Below, piece by piece: positions 26,772-34,540 of a stretch of 64,000 nucleotides of DNA. Source of the stretch: VFJZ01 sp046598415 (GTDB lineage Bacteria; Actinomycetota; Thermoleophilia; Gaiellales; F1-60-MAGs149); the NCBI GenBank assembly GCA_046598415.1, contig JBKJIG010000031.1:1-64000 (forward strand), read 5' to 3'. The position numbers were made by a program, and so were the translations under genes. Every line of letters begins with the position of its first letter. Positions within the stretch are counted from its first letter, which is position 1. The notes under the pieces are model-generated. The model was not told the origin of the DNA and searched no databases. It saw nothing but the letters and a program-made list of their open reading frames with translations.

Positions 26772-27860
26772 TCAGGCCTCAGCCATCGCGTCGCGCAGAC
26801 CCTGCGACTCGGGCAGGGTCTCGAGGCGCTTCAGGGTGTTGTTCTCGATCTGCCGGATGCGCTCGCGGGTGACCCCGAACTGGCGTCCGACCTCCTCGAG
26901 CGTGCACGGCTGCTGGCCGTTCAGGCCGTAGCGCAGCTCGAGCACCCGCCGGTCGCGCTCGGGCAGCGAGCACAGCACGCGATCGATGTCCTCGCGCCGC
27001 AGGTTGAGCGTGGCCGAGGCGTACGGGCTCTCCGCGGTGATGTCCTCGACGAAGTCGCCGAACTGCGAGTCGTCCTCCTCGCCCACCGGCCGTTCGAGCG
27101 AGATCGGCAGCTGCGACATGCGCTGGATCTCGCGCACCTCGGTGACCGCCATGCGCAGCTCGCGCGCGATCTCGTCCGGACGCGGCTCGCGGCCCAGACG
27201 CTGCACGAGCTGGCGCTCGGTGTGGATCACCTTGTTGAGCTTCTCGACCATGTGCACCGGGATGCGGATCGTGCGCGCCTTGTCGGCGATCGCCCGCGTG
27301 ACGGCCTGGCGGATCCACCACGTCGCATAGGTGGAGAACTTGAAGCCCTTGCGGTAGTCGAATTTCTCGACCGCGCGGATGAGCCCCAGCGAGCCCTCCT
27401 GGATCAGGTCGAGGAATGTCAGGCCGCGGCCCAGGTAGCCCTTGGCGATCGACACCACGAGCCGCAGGTTGGCCTCGGTCATCTGGCGCTTCGCGAGCAG
27501 ATCGCCGCGCTCGATGCGCTTGGCGAGCGAGATCTCCTGCTCGCCCGTCAGCAGCGGCACCCGGCCGATCTCGCGCAGGTAGAGGCGCAGCGAGTCGAGG
27601 CTCGGCTCGACCGTGAGGTCGATCTCGGGCGTCTTCGTCTCGGCCGCCGGCGTTCCGACGAGGTTGCCCTCGGCGTCCGCCAACCCCACGCCGTGCTCGA
27701 ACAGGTAGGCGTAAAAATCCTCCACCTGCTCCTTGGTCAGCTCGACCTCGTCGACGACGGACGACACCTCGTCGTACGTCACGAACCCGCGCTCGAGCCC
27801 GATCTCGACAAGCTTCTGCAGCTCCTCGACATCGGGCAACTGGATGTCGACCGTCAGCAT
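26772..27860 (-). CDS. rpoD: Principal sigma factor (SigA/RpoD)
   Basis: A 362-residue housekeeping sigma factor directing RNA polymerase to -10/-35 promoters. A shortened region 1.1 (residues 1-80) is followed by region 1.2 (DSLRLYLREIGRVPLLT), region 2 with DLIQEGSLGLIRAVEKFDY and the promoter-melting FSTYATWWIRQA, region 3 (PRPDEIARELRM), and region 4.2 with the helix-turn-helix TLEEVGRQFGVTRERIRQIE. The ATG at 27860 fits the family N terminus. A promoter with TTGCGA and CATAAT lies about 90 nt upstream (27976-27949). It is followed by tRNA-Tyr on the same strand. This is presumably the sigma that reads the TANNNT hexamers noted elsewhere in the window. Confidence 0.95.
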   Translation of the reverse strand: MLTVDIQLPDVEELQKLVEIGLERGFVTYDEVSSVVDEVELTKEQVEDFYAYLFEHGVGLADAEGNLVGTPAAETKTPEIDLTVEPSLDSLRLYLREIGRVPLLTGEQEISLAKRIERGDLLAKRQMTEANLRLVVSIAKGYLGRGLTFLDLIQEGSLGLIRAVEKFDYRKGFKFSTYATWWIRQAVTRAIADKARTIRIPVHMVEKLNKVIHTERQLVQRLGREPRPDEIARELRMAVTEVREIQRMSQLPISLERPVGEEDDSQFGDFVEDITAESPYASATLNLRREDIDRVLCSLPERDRRVLELRYGLNGQQPCTLEEVGRQFGVTRERIRQIENNTLKRLETLPESQGLRDAMAEA

Positions 27861-27948
27861 CGATCACCATTCACCGCGAACACCGCCCCTTCCCCACGGA
27901 TGACGAACGCGGCTTCCCAGGCCCCGTCCATACCTCCTCCGGCGCCGG

Positions 27949-27976
27949 ATTATGGCGGACCTCGTGCCGATCGCAA
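27949..27976 (-). promoter_or_regulatory. Promoter of rpoD
   Basis: TTGCGA (27976-27971) and CATAAT (27954-27949) are separated by 16 bp on the minus strand, giving a 5' UTR of about 80 nt. This UTR contrasts with the start-proximal promoters of many neighbouring genes. Confidence 0.55.
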
Positions 27977-27995
27977 CTCCCGCGACGTTGGAGCT

Positions 27996-28931
27996 TTACA
28001 TGGTTTCACACATGAGTTCGATGGAGATGACGAGCGAACCCACCACATCGCCGATCGCATTCGCGATCGGCGGCACCGCGTGGCGCTCCAGCGCCTCGCC
28101 CGTGGCGGCGAGGCCGAAGGCGGCGCGGGTCGCGTGGACCGCCGCCGGCTCCAGCGCGCGCCACGCTCCGTCGCGCACCTTCAGCGCCAGGCCGCGACCG
28201 TCCGCGAGGCCGACGCCGATGGTCGCCTCGGCGCCCACCTTCGCGACCAGCGACGACTCGGCGCGCATCAGCTCCGTGTCGATCTCGCCGGTGCCGCGCA
28301 CCAGGTCGGGGTGCGCGCGCATGGCGGCGGCACACCGGCCGAGCGCCCCGGTGGCGGCGCCGAGCGCACCGAACATCGCGGCGTAGCGACCGAGCGGCAG
28401 CCGGTAGGCGCGCATACCGCAGCCGTCGACCGCCTCCTCCGCCACGGTGCCCGCGACGGCTTTCAGGGCCGCGCGCATCGTCGCCTGCAGCGGATGTGCC
28501 GCATCCAGGTAGCCGGCCGTCGGCCAGCCCTCGCACGCGCACAGCGCCAGGCCGAGCGCGTGGTTGCCGGAGCACATGTGCGCCCGCGGATCGCCGTCGT
28601 CGCCAGGGCCGCACCGGAGGGCGTCCGGGCCGAGACCGGCCGCCGCCAGCATCTCGCCCGCCAGCCGGACGTGCTCGGGTTGCCCGAGATGCGAGGCGCA
28701 CGCGAGCGCGAGGTGGCGATCGTCGAGGCCGAGGCGCTCCAGCACGCCCGCGCGCACCGCCGGCTCGGCCTGGAACGGCTTGGCGGCGGAGCGCAGGAAC
28801 ACGGGCAGATCCGAGGCGCCAGGCGTCTCGGACACGACGCCGCCGTCGCGCCCGACCACGACCAGCGCGACCTCGTGCACCGACTCGACCATGCCGCCCC
28901 GGACCAGGCTCACCTCGCACTCGGCGCTCAT
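27996..28931 (-). CDS. Asparaginase II family (Rhizobium etli AnsA-type) protein
   Basis: A 311-residue protein of the asparaginase II family (thermolabile type of Rhizobium), unrelated to the bacterial AnsB fold. The motif LRSAAKPFQAEP (residues 46-57) is the family's serine-lysine active-site block, with S48 and K51. GCGMRAYRLPLGR near residue 170 is the second conserved patch, and CSGNHALGLALC near 120 is the third. These enzymes hydrolyse L-asparagine to aspartate and ammonia. A TAGGCT hexamer 8 nt before the ATG suggests a leaderless mRNA, and the gene is divergent from fpg with a 54-bp gap. Substrate assignment is by family. Confidence 0.85.
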   Translation of the reverse strand: MSAECEVSLVRGGMVESVHEVALVVVGRDGGVVSETPGASDLPVFLRSAAKPFQAEPAVRAGVLERLGLDDRHLALACASHLGQPEHVRLAGEMLAAAGLGPDALRCGPGDDGDPRAHMCSGNHALGLALCACEGWPTAGYLDAAHPLQATMRAALKAVAGTVAEEAVDGCGMRAYRLPLGRYAAMFGALGAATGALGRCAAAMRAHPDLVRGTGEIDTELMRAESSLVAKVGAEATIGVGLADGRGLALKVRDGAWRALEPAAVHATRAAFGLAATGEALERHAVPPIANAIGDVVGSLVISIELMCETM

Positions 28932-28939
28932 CGCCGGAG

Positions 28940-28979
28940 AGCCTACTTCGGCCCGGTGCGGCCCGCGGCGCAGTACTCT
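28940..28979. promoter_or_regulatory. Divergent start-proximal promoters, asparaginase and fpg
   Basis: On the minus strand TAGGCT (28945-28940) stands 8 nt before the asparaginase ATG. On the plus strand TACTCT (28974-28979) stands 6 nt before the fpg ATG. Neither gene has a clear Shine-Dalgarno box. Confidence 0.5.
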
Positions 28980-28985
28980 CAGGCC

Positions 28986-29837
28986 ATGCCGGAGCTACCG
29001 GAGCTGGAAGCCCTCGTGGCGGCCATCGGGCCGCCGGTCGCCGCCGCGCCGGTCGTCCGGACGCCGCGTGCGCACTTCGCCGTGCTGAAGACCGGCGCGC
29101 CCCCGCTCGGCACGCTCACCGGGCGCACCTTCGACGGCGTGCGACGGCGCGGCAAGCACCTGCTGTTCGACACCGGCGACCTGACGCTGGCCGTGCACCT
29201 GATGACGATGGGGCGCATCGGCTGGTACGCGCCAGAGACGACCAAGCGGCCGAAGACGCCCGTGCTGGAAGTGCACTTCGAGGACGGCGCCGCGCTGCTG
29301 GCCACCGAGGGCGGCACGCGCAAGAGCATGCGCGTCGGCCTGTACGACGCCGCCGGGCTCGAGGGGCTGCTCGGCCATCTCGGCCCGGAGCCGCTGGACG
29401 ACGCCTTCGACTTCGCCGCATTCGCGGCCGTGCTCGACCATGCACCGCGCCAGCTGAACACGCTGTTGCGCGACGGGCGCGCCATCGCCGGCATCGGCCG
29501 CGCGTTCGCCGACGAGATCCTGCACGCGGCGATGCTGTCGCCGTTCATGATCTCGACGCGACTCGACGCCGACGGTCGCGCCCGCCTCTACGCCGCGATC
29601 CGCGAGGTGCTGGAGCGCGGCGTCGCGGAGTGCACCGAGCGCCAGGGGCTGGTGCTGCCGCTGCGCAACGACGGCCGGTTGCTGCGCATCCACGGGCACG
29701 ACGGCGAGCCCTGCCCGCGCTGCAGCGAGACCCTGCGCTTCATCGACTTCGAGTCGAACCGCATCGTCTACTGCCCGCGCTGCCAGACCGGCGGCAAGGT
29801 ACTGGCCGACCGGCGCATGAGCAAGCTGCTGCGCTAG
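28986..29837 (+). CDS. Formamidopyrimidine-DNA glycosylase family (Fpg/Nei)
   Basis: A 283-residue bifunctional DNA glycosylase/AP lyase of base-excision repair. It starts MPELPELEALVAAI; P2 is the Schiff-base nucleophile and E3 the catalytic acid. The RRRGKHLLFD strand (residues 49-58) contains the conserved Lys. The helix-two-turn-helix is near residue 160-185 (ATAIAGIGRAFADEIL-type sequence, here DGRAIAGIGRAFADEIL). A C-terminal zinc finger is formed by CPRC and CPRC. The second-position PE and the finger are intact, so it is likely active on oxidised purines or pyrimidines; MutM versus Nei specificity is not settled. Its 3' end overlaps the convergent pseudo-kinase by 4 bp. Confidence 0.9.
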   Translation: MPELPELEALVAAIGPPVAAAPVVRTPRAHFAVLKTGAPPLGTLTGRTFDGVRRRGKHLLFDTGDLTLAVHLMTMGRIGWYAPETTKRPKTPVLEVHFEDGAALLATEGGTRKSMRVGLYDAAGLEGLLGHLGPEPLDDAFDFAAFAAVLDHAPRQLNTLLRDGRAIAGIGRAFADEILHAAMLSPFMISTRLDADGRARLYAAIREVLERGVAECTERQGLVLPLRNDGRLLRIHGHDGEPCPRCSETLRFIDFESNRIVYCPRCQTGGKVLADRRMSKLLR

Positions 29838-30439
29838 GCCGCGTCGAAGCGGACGACCAGCGCCTCGCCCTCCGTGACGAGGGTGGCGCCGAGGTGGGCG
29901 AGCACGATGCGCGCCGTCTCGACCGGGACGTCGCGGCCGTGGGCCTCGAGCCCCGGCATCAGCTGCGCCGAGAAGGGACCGGTCCTGATCGAGATGCCGT
30001 CGGGCTGCAGGTAGGCCTCCTGGCGGCCCGGCTCGAGACGCAGGGCCGCCTCGGCGACGAGCGCCACGGCGCGGGCGGCGCGGTCGGCGTCGGTGTCGAC
30101 CAGCGCGCCGGTGCCGGGCCGCACGACGAGGCGGCGGCCGTCGGCGCGCTCCGGCACCGCATCGACGGCGGCGCGGGCGAGCGCGTCGGTGCCGATCGCC
30201 GCCTTGTCGAGCGACATCCGCTCCTCGGCGATGTGACCGACCGTCGAGACGTTCTCGATCATCCGGTCCATGTCGGCCGCCGCGGCGATGATGAGACCGA
30301 GAAAGCGCTCCTGGCGCTCGTCCAGCCCGCCGCCCCGTTCGATGGTCTTCGCGAAGCCGTAGATGGTTGCGAGCGGCGTGCGGAGGTCGTGCGCGATCGC
30401 GCTCATGAGACGTCCGAGGTGGATCGGATCCTGCGTCAT
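29834..30439 (-). CDS. HisKA-only pseudo-histidine kinase
   Basis: A 201-residue cytoplasmic protein. Residues 8-75 form a HisKA dimerisation helix pair with the phosphoacceptor segment MSAIAHDLRTPLATIYGF (H at residue 17). The remaining part is shorter than a HATPase_c domain and lacks recognisable N, G1 and G2 boxes, having VRPGTGALVDTDADRAARA and QPDGISIRTGPF in their place. ATP binding is doubtful, so it may act as a phosphotransfer or scaffold protein. Its ATG overlaps the stop of plsY by 4 bp, so it is translated from the pgsA-plsY transcript. No partner response regulator is adjacent. The lipid-gene link is unusual. Confidence 0.8.
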   Translation of the reverse strand: MTQDPIHLGRLMSAIAHDLRTPLATIYGFAKTIERGGGLDERQERFLGLIIAAAADMDRMIENVSTVGHIAEERMSLDKAAIGTDALARAAVDAVPERADGRRLVVRPGTGALVDTDADRAARAVALVAEAALRLEPGRQEAYLQPDGISIRTGPFSAQLMPGLEAHGRDVPVETARIVLAHLGATLVTEGEALVVRFDAA

Positions 30440-31059
30440 GTGGCTCCTCGTCCGGGGGCGCCGCGGCCGAACGAGCGCGTCTGCGACTCGGTCCCGGCCC
30501 GCAGGCGCCCGATGTTCGCACGATGGCGGGCGACGATCCCGAGCGCGGCGACCGCGCCGAACACGATCACCGGCCACGGCTCGCCCGTCGCCAGGGACGT
30601 CAGCGGATACAGCACGGCGGCGACCATCGAGGCCAGCGAGACGTATCGGAACAGCCATAACACAATTGCGAACACGAGCACGAGCCCGATGCCGTGCACC
30701 GGTGTCACGGCCAGCACCACACCGGCGCTCGTGGCGACGCCCTTGCCGCCGCTGAAGCCGAGCAAGATCGGGAACGTGTGTCCCGCGACGGCGGCGGCGC
30801 CGGCGACGATGGCGGTGCCGGCGCCGGCGCCGGCGATCTGCAGGCCGATCAGCGCCGGCACGAGGCCCTTCCCGATGTCGAGCAGCAGCACCGGGATCCC
30901 GGCGCGCTTGCCCAGCACCCGCCAGACGTTGGTCGCGCCGGTGTTACCGGACCCCTCCTGGCGGATATCGATGCCGTGCAGGCGGCCGGCCCAGTAGCCG
31001 AACGGCAGCGAGCCGCCCAGGTAGGCCGCGACCACCAGCACGACCTGGCCGGCGGTCAC
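30436..31059 (-). CDS. plsY: Glycerol-3-phosphate acyltransferase PlsY
   Basis: A 207-residue integral membrane enzyme that acylates the sn-1 position of glycerol 3-phosphate from acyl-phosphate in phospholipid synthesis. It shows the three PlsY motifs: GSLPFGYWAGR near residue 14 (motif 1), EGSGNTGATNVWRVLG near residue 38 (motif 2 region) and GFSGGKGVATSAG near residue 100 (motif 3). About six TM helices are expected. The GTG start overlaps the pgsA stop (GTGA) and its stop overlaps the pseudo-kinase start. The acyl-phosphate synthase plsX is not in this window. Confidence 0.9.
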   Translation of the reverse strand: MTAGQVVLVVAAYLGGSLPFGYWAGRLHGIDIRQEGSGNTGATNVWRVLGKRAGIPVLLLDIGKGLVPALIGLQIAGAGAGTAIVAGAAAVAGHTFPILLGFSGGKGVATSAGVVLAVTPVHGIGLVLVFAIVLWLFRYVSLASMVAAVLYPLTSLATGEPWPVIVFGAVAALGIVARHRANIGRLRAGTESQTRSFGRGAPGRGAT

Positions 31060-31592
31060 GGGCGTCCCGACGCGTCGCCGAGCAGGTGACCGCGGGCGGC
31101 CCAGAAGTACTGGGCGGCACTGGCCACGGTGAGGACGACCGCGGCGCCGACCAGCACGTCGTTGACGACGTCGTGCTCCGTGTTCAGCATCAGGGCGAGG
31201 ATGGCGACCATCTGCGCGAAGGTCTTCCACTTCGCGAGCGGCGAGGCCGCGATCACCTCGCTCGACGCGGCGATCATGCGCAGGCCGGAGACCGCGAACT
31301 CGCGCGCCACGATCACCATCGCCACCCAGGCCGCGACGCGCTGCATCTCGACGAGCGCGATCAGGACACACGTCACGAGCAGCTTGTCGGCGAGCGGGTC
31401 GACGAACTTGCCGAACGTCGTCGACGAATTACGGGCCCGCGCCACGTACCCATCCAGGAAGTCACTCAGCGCCGCGACGACGAACACTGCGGCGGCGAGG
31501 CGGATCTCGTCCTCGCCGCCCACCAGCAAGAGGGCCACGCAGACCGGCACCAACACGATGCGCGCGACGGAAATCCAGTTGGGCGCGGTCAC
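31056..31592 (-). CDS. pgsA: CDP-diacylglycerol--glycerol-3-phosphate phosphatidyltransferase family (PgsA)
   Basis: A 178-residue membrane CDP-alcohol phosphatidyltransferase. The catalytic motif D44xxDGxxAR(x8)GxxxDxxxD is intact (D44, D47, G48, A51, R52, G61, D65, D69), with about four or five TM helices after it. It would make phosphatidylglycerol phosphate from CDP-diacylglycerol and glycerol 3-phosphate. Actinobacterial paralogues transfer to inositol phosphate or make cardiolipin, but the short length and PlsY context favour PgsA. The GTG start is preceded by TACGCT at 7 nt, and the gene shares an 18-bp divergent intergenic region with the SDR gene. Confidence 0.85.
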   Translation of the reverse strand: MTAPNWISVARIVLVPVCVALLLVGGEDEIRLAAAVFVVAALSDFLDGYVARARNSSTTFGKFVDPLADKLLVTCVLIALVEMQRVAAWVAMVIVAREFAVSGLRMIAASSEVIAASPLAKWKTFAQMVAILALMLNTEHDVVNDVLVGAAVVLTVASAAQYFWAARGHLLGDASGRP

Positions 31593-31598
31593 CGGCGC

Positions 31599-31605
31599 TA
31601 GCGTA
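31599..31605. promoter_or_regulatory. Interlocked bidirectional -10 of pgsA and the SDR gene
   Basis: The 7-bp sequence TAGCGTA holds a plus-strand TAGCGT (31599-31604, 6 nt before the SDR ATG) and a minus-strand TACGCT (31605-31600, 7 nt before the pgsA GTG). The whole gap is 18 bp, so each -35 region would lie inside the other gene. Confidence 0.55.
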
Positions 31606-31610
31606 CCGGC

Positions 31611-32312
31611 ATGGTCGATCTCTTGGACGCGAAGATCCTTGTCACCGGCGGCGGGCGCCGCCTCGGGGAGGCGATCGCGCTGGACCTCGCCGCCGCCGGC
31701 GCCGCCGTGTGCGTGACGTACCGCAGCGCGCCGCCGGAGGAGTCGCTCGCCGCGGCGGGCGTGCGGGCGGTGCGCGCCGACCTGGCCGACCCGGCGCAGG
31801 CCGTCGGCGCGGTCGAGGAGGCGGCACGGCTGCTCGGCGGTCTCGACGGCGTCATCCATGCGGCGTCGGCCGGGTTCCGCGGCGTGGCGCTCGCCGACAT
31901 CACGCCGGAGCTGTTCGAAGAGGCGATCGGCGCGACACTGCGGGGCGGCCTGTTCGTGGCCCAGGCGGCGGGGCGCCTGGTGTCGGATGGCGGCGCGATC
32001 GTGTTCATCGGCGACGTCGCCGGCGTGTCGGGCTGGCCCGCGTTCCTGCCGCACTCCGCGGCCAAGGGCGCACTGCGCCCGCTGGTGCGCGGCCTCGCCC
32101 GCTCGCTGGCGCCGCGGATCCGCGTCTCGCTCGTCCACCCCGGCACGGTCCTGCTGCCCGACGGCGACGACGGCGACGAGCTGAGCCGCAACGTGCCCCT
32201 GCAGCGCCTCGGCGAGCCGTCGGATATCGCAGGCGCCGTGCGCTACCTGCTGACGGCGCCGTACGTGACCGGGACCGAGCTCGTGGTCGACGGCGGCCGG
32301 CTCGCTCTCTGA
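31611..32312 (+). CDS. SDR family oxidoreductase with altered catalytic residues
   Basis: A 233-residue Rossmann protein. The cofactor motif TGGGRRLGEAIAL (residues 12-24) and the NNAG equivalent HAASAG are present, and the C terminus GTELVVDGG is typical. The general SDR tetrad is broken: residue 135 is Asp where Ser is expected (VFIGDVAG), and residue 148 is His where the catalytic Tyr belongs (PHSAAKGAL, K152 kept). The fold is therefore sound but chemistry may differ or be lost. Overall it resembles pteridine-reductase-like SDRs. It is divergent from pgsA and followed by the ECF sigma gene with an 82-bp gap. Confidence 0.8.
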   Translation: MVDLLDAKILVTGGGRRLGEAIALDLAAAGAAVCVTYRSAPPEESLAAAGVRAVRADLADPAQAVGAVEEAARLLGGLDGVIHAASAGFRGVALADITPELFEEAIGATLRGGLFVAQAAGRLVSDGGAIVFIGDVAGVSGWPAFLPHSAAKGALRPLVRGLARSLAPRIRVSLVHPGTVLLPDGDDGDELSRNVPLQRLGEPSDIAGAVRYLLTAPYVTGTELVVDGGRLAL

Positions 32313-32382
32313 CACGAATCCGTCCTGCGACGCGCTGCGTATCCTCCACGTGGTCCATCCCGTCAGCAGCCCAGACCGGGTG

Positions 32383-32388
32383 CATACT
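32383..32388 (+). promoter_or_regulatory. Start-proximal -10 (CATACT) of the ECF sigma gene
   Basis: CATACT lies 6 nt before the ATG of the ECF sigma gene. The gene lacks a Shine-Dalgarno box. Confidence 0.45.
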
Positions 32389-32394
32389 GGTTCA

Positions 32395-32943
32395 ATGTCC
32401 CCGGACGTAACGGACGGCGAGCTGCTGGTCCGCATCGGCGAAGGTGACGCCGATGCGTTCACCGCGCTGTGGCGCCGGCTGTCCGGGCCCGTGCTCGCGC
32501 TCGGGCGGCGGATGCTCGGCGACGCCGCCGCGGGCGAGGACGTCGCCCAGGAGACGTTTGCGACCATCTGGCGCGTCGCGGCCACCTTCGATCCCGAACG
32601 CGGCGCTCCGTCCGGCTGGATCTTCACCATCGCCCGCAACGCGGCTCGCGACGTCGCGCGGCGGCGCCGGATGACCGTTCTCGAGGACGCACCCGACACC
32701 GCCGACCCTGGACTCGGCCCCGACGACGAGGCGGTGCGTTCGGCCGAGCGGTTCCGTATCCACGTCGCGCTGGCATCGCTGAACCCGCGGGCGCGCGAGG
32801 TGATCGAGCTGGCGTACTTCCAGGGCCTCACGCAGTCCGAGATCGCCGAGCACATCGACGTGCCGCTCGGCACGGTCAAGACGCGCACCCGCAACGCGCT
32901 CGCGCGCCTGGCCGCGTCGCTCGCTCCGGCGGAGACGCTGTGA
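32395..32943 (+). CDS. ECF-type RNA polymerase sigma factor
   Basis: A 182-residue group 4 sigma factor made of region 2 (residues 10-80, AFTALWRRLSGPVLALG and GEDVAQETFATIWRVA) and region 4 (residues 110-165, helix-turn-helix QSEIAEHIDVPLGTVKTRTR). It activates a stress regulon when released by its anti-sigma factor, encoded next with a GTGA overlap. The pair resembles SigK/RskA of mycobacteria. The ATG at 32395 is preferred to an upstream GTG because only it starts near region 2 and is close to the CATACT hexamer. The inducing signal and target genes are unknown. Confidence 0.9.
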   Translation: MSPDVTDGELLVRIGEGDADAFTALWRRLSGPVLALGRRMLGDAAAGEDVAQETFATIWRVAATFDPERGAPSGWIFTIARNAARDVARRRRMTVLEDAPDTADPGLGPDDEAVRSAERFRIHVALASLNPRAREVIELAYFQGLTQSEIAEHIDVPLGTVKTRTRNALARLAASLAPAETL

Positions 32944-33638
32944 TCGAACACGAGGACGCACGGCTGCAACTGGCCGACCTGATCCTGCCGGGTCTCGGCG
33001 ATCCGACGCGGACCTCGGCACTGCGCGCGCACGTCGCCGTCTGCCCCGACTGCCGCTCCGAGCTCGACGACCTGCGCTACGTCGACGGGCTCGTGCGGGC
33101 GAGCGGTCCACTGCCCGAGCCGTCCGCGGCGCTCGAGGCGCGCATCGCCGCGATCGCCGGGCCCGTGCCGATGCAGCGCGGCGCCGGCCTGCGGCGCCAC
33201 TTCCAGAGCATCACCACGTGGCGGGTCGCCACCGTCGGGCTGGCGGCCGCGACCGTGGCGTTCGCGATCGCGGCCTTCACCGGCGACTCCGCCGACGGGT
33301 TCCAGCCGACCCAGGAGCGCGCGATGACGACCTCCGACAAGTGGGCCGGCGCGACCGGCACCGTCGTGAACGGCACGGTGGACGGCGCACCGGCGCTGCG
33401 CATCGAGCTGACCGACGTGAAGCCGCCCGCGCACGGCGGCACGTACGAGGTGTGGATCGCCCAGGATCCGAAGGCGCGCATCTCGCTCGGCACCATCGAG
33501 CCGGACGCCTCGGGCAAGGCGACGGTGACGCTGCCGGTGCCGTCGGCGGCCAACGGCTACACGCGCGTATGGGTCACGAGCGAGCCCGCCGACGGCGACC
33601 CGAAGTGGACGACGAACTGGATCGTGCGCGCGGCCTGA
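32940..33638 (+). CDS. Anti-sigma factor, RskA-like with zinc-binding anti-sigma domain
   Basis: A 232-residue membrane protein. The N-terminal cytoplasmic domain has the HxxxCxxC signature of zinc-binding anti-sigma proteins (HVAVCPDC, about residues 31-38). A TM helix lies at about residues 98-117 (VATVGLAAATVAFAIAAF). The extracytoplasmic RskA-like domain of about 105 residues has PPAHGGTYEVWI, typical of the anti-sigma-K domain. It presumably binds and inhibits the ECF sigma factor encoded immediately upstream, whose stop it overlaps by 4 bp. Release could be by redox change at the zinc site or proteolysis. Confidence 0.85.
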   Translation: MIEHEDARLQLADLILPGLGDPTRTSALRAHVAVCPDCRSELDDLRYVDGLVRASGPLPEPSAALEARIAAIAGPVPMQRGAGLRRHFQSITTWRVATVGLAAATVAFAIAAFTGDSADGFQPTQERAMTTSDKWAGATGTVVNGTVDGAPALRIELTDVKPPAHGGTYEVWIAQDPKARISLGTIEPDASGKATVTLPVPSAANGYTRVWVTSEPADGDPKWTTNWIVRAA

Positions 33639-33655
33639 GCCGGGACGCCGGTCGA

Positions 33656-33661
33656 TAGACT
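33656..33661 (+). promoter_or_regulatory. Start-proximal -10 (TAGACT) of thyX
   Basis: TAGACT ends 7 nt before the thyX GTG, giving a predicted transcription start at the start codon. No Shine-Dalgarno sequence is present. Confidence 0.5.
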
Positions 33662-33668
33662 GGCCCTC

Positions 33669-34349
33669 GTGACGCGGATCGATCTGCTCGACGACGGCTT
33701 CGTGCGGCTGGACGCCCAGATGGGCGACGACCTCTCGGTGGTGAACGCCGCGCGGGTGTCGTTCGGGTCGCACGCCGACGCGCTCGACGATCGCAACAAG
33801 GGCCTCGTCCGGTTCCTCATGCGCGAGCGGCACGGCACGCCGTTCGAGCACAACGCGTTCCGGTTCCACGTCCGCTGCCCGATCTTCGTGGCGCGCGAGT
33901 GGTTCCGGCACCGCGTCGGGTCGTTCAACGAGATGTCGGGACGCTACACCGAGCTGGCCGACGCGTTCTACCTCCCCGCTGCGACCGACGTGCGCACCCA
34001 GGTCGGCAAGCCGGGGACGTACACCTTCGAGCCGGTCGAGGCCGAGCTGGCCGAGCAGACGCGGTCGGCGATGCAGGCGTCGTACGCCTCGTCCTACGCG
34101 ACGTACCGCGCGCTGCTCGACGAGGGCGTGGCGAAGGAGGTCGCGCGCAGCGTGCTGCCCGTCGGCATCTACACCGAGTTCTACTGGACGGTCAACGCGC
34201 GCTCGATCATGCACTTCCTGTCGCTGCGCAACGACGAGACGGCGCAGCGCGAGATCCGCGTCTTCGCCGCAGCGGTCGAGGAGCTGTGGGGCACCCACAT
34301 GCCGGTCACCCACGCCGCCTTCGTCGCGAACGACCGCTCCGCTCCGTAA
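33669..34349 (+). CDS. thyX: Flavin-dependent thymidylate synthase ThyX
   Basis: A 226-residue enzyme that methylates dUMP to dTMP with methylenetetrahydrofolate, FAD and NADPH, replacing ThyA. The ThyX signature RHRxxSxNxxSxR occupies residues 80-92 (RHRVGSFNEMSGR). Conserved flanking segments include ERHGTPFEHNAFRF and the C-terminal RSIMHFLSLRNDETAQREIR. The length is close to the family norm. It follows the RskA-like gene by 30 bp with its own TAGACT -10, so it is probably a separate unit. A copy of the palindromic repeat lies downstream, where it meets the convergent M32 carboxypeptidase. Confidence 0.95.
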   Translation: MTRIDLLDDGFVRLDAQMGDDLSVVNAARVSFGSHADALDDRNKGLVRFLMRERHGTPFEHNAFRFHVRCPIFVAREWFRHRVGSFNEMSGRYTELADAFYLPAATDVRTQVGKPGTYTFEPVEAELAEQTRSAMQASYASSYATYRALLDEGVAKEVARSVLPVGIYTEFYWTVNARSIMHFLSLRNDETAQREIRVFAAAVEELWGTHMPVTHAAFVANDRSAP

Positions 34350-34436
34350 CGCCGGCCCTACAGGCGCTTGCGGTAACGACCTGCGAGCGCTTCGTGCCGG
34401 ACCAGAGACTTCGATCCGCAGTCGCGCCATCCGCGC

Positions 34437-34535
34437 ACCTTGCGCGCGGAAACGTTCCGGGGTCAGACCCCAGAACCGGCGTTTTTGGGGTCAGACCCCG
34501 CGCATGGAAGGCGCCCGAAAGCGCGCGGGCGGGTG
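34437..34535 (-). repeat. Interspersed palindromic repeat, copy B
   Basis: Palindromes GGGGTCAGACCCC at 34459-34471 and 34487-34499 are 28 bp apart, flanked by TGCGCGCGGAAACGTTCC and CGCATGGAAGGCGCC. This copy is inverted relative to A and C. It lies in the 191-bp convergent gap between thyX and the M32 carboxypeptidase. Confidence 0.9.
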
Positions 34536-34540
34536 CCGGG

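Noticed and set aside
31056..34430. A long open minus-strand frame of more than 1000 codons reading through pgsA into the SDR, sigma, anti-sigma and thyX genes
   Set aside because: Only the last 178 codons (pgsA) are real. The rest is antisense to recognisable genes on the plus strand and shows low-complexity Arg/Ala/Gly sequence typical of shadow frames in high G+C DNA.
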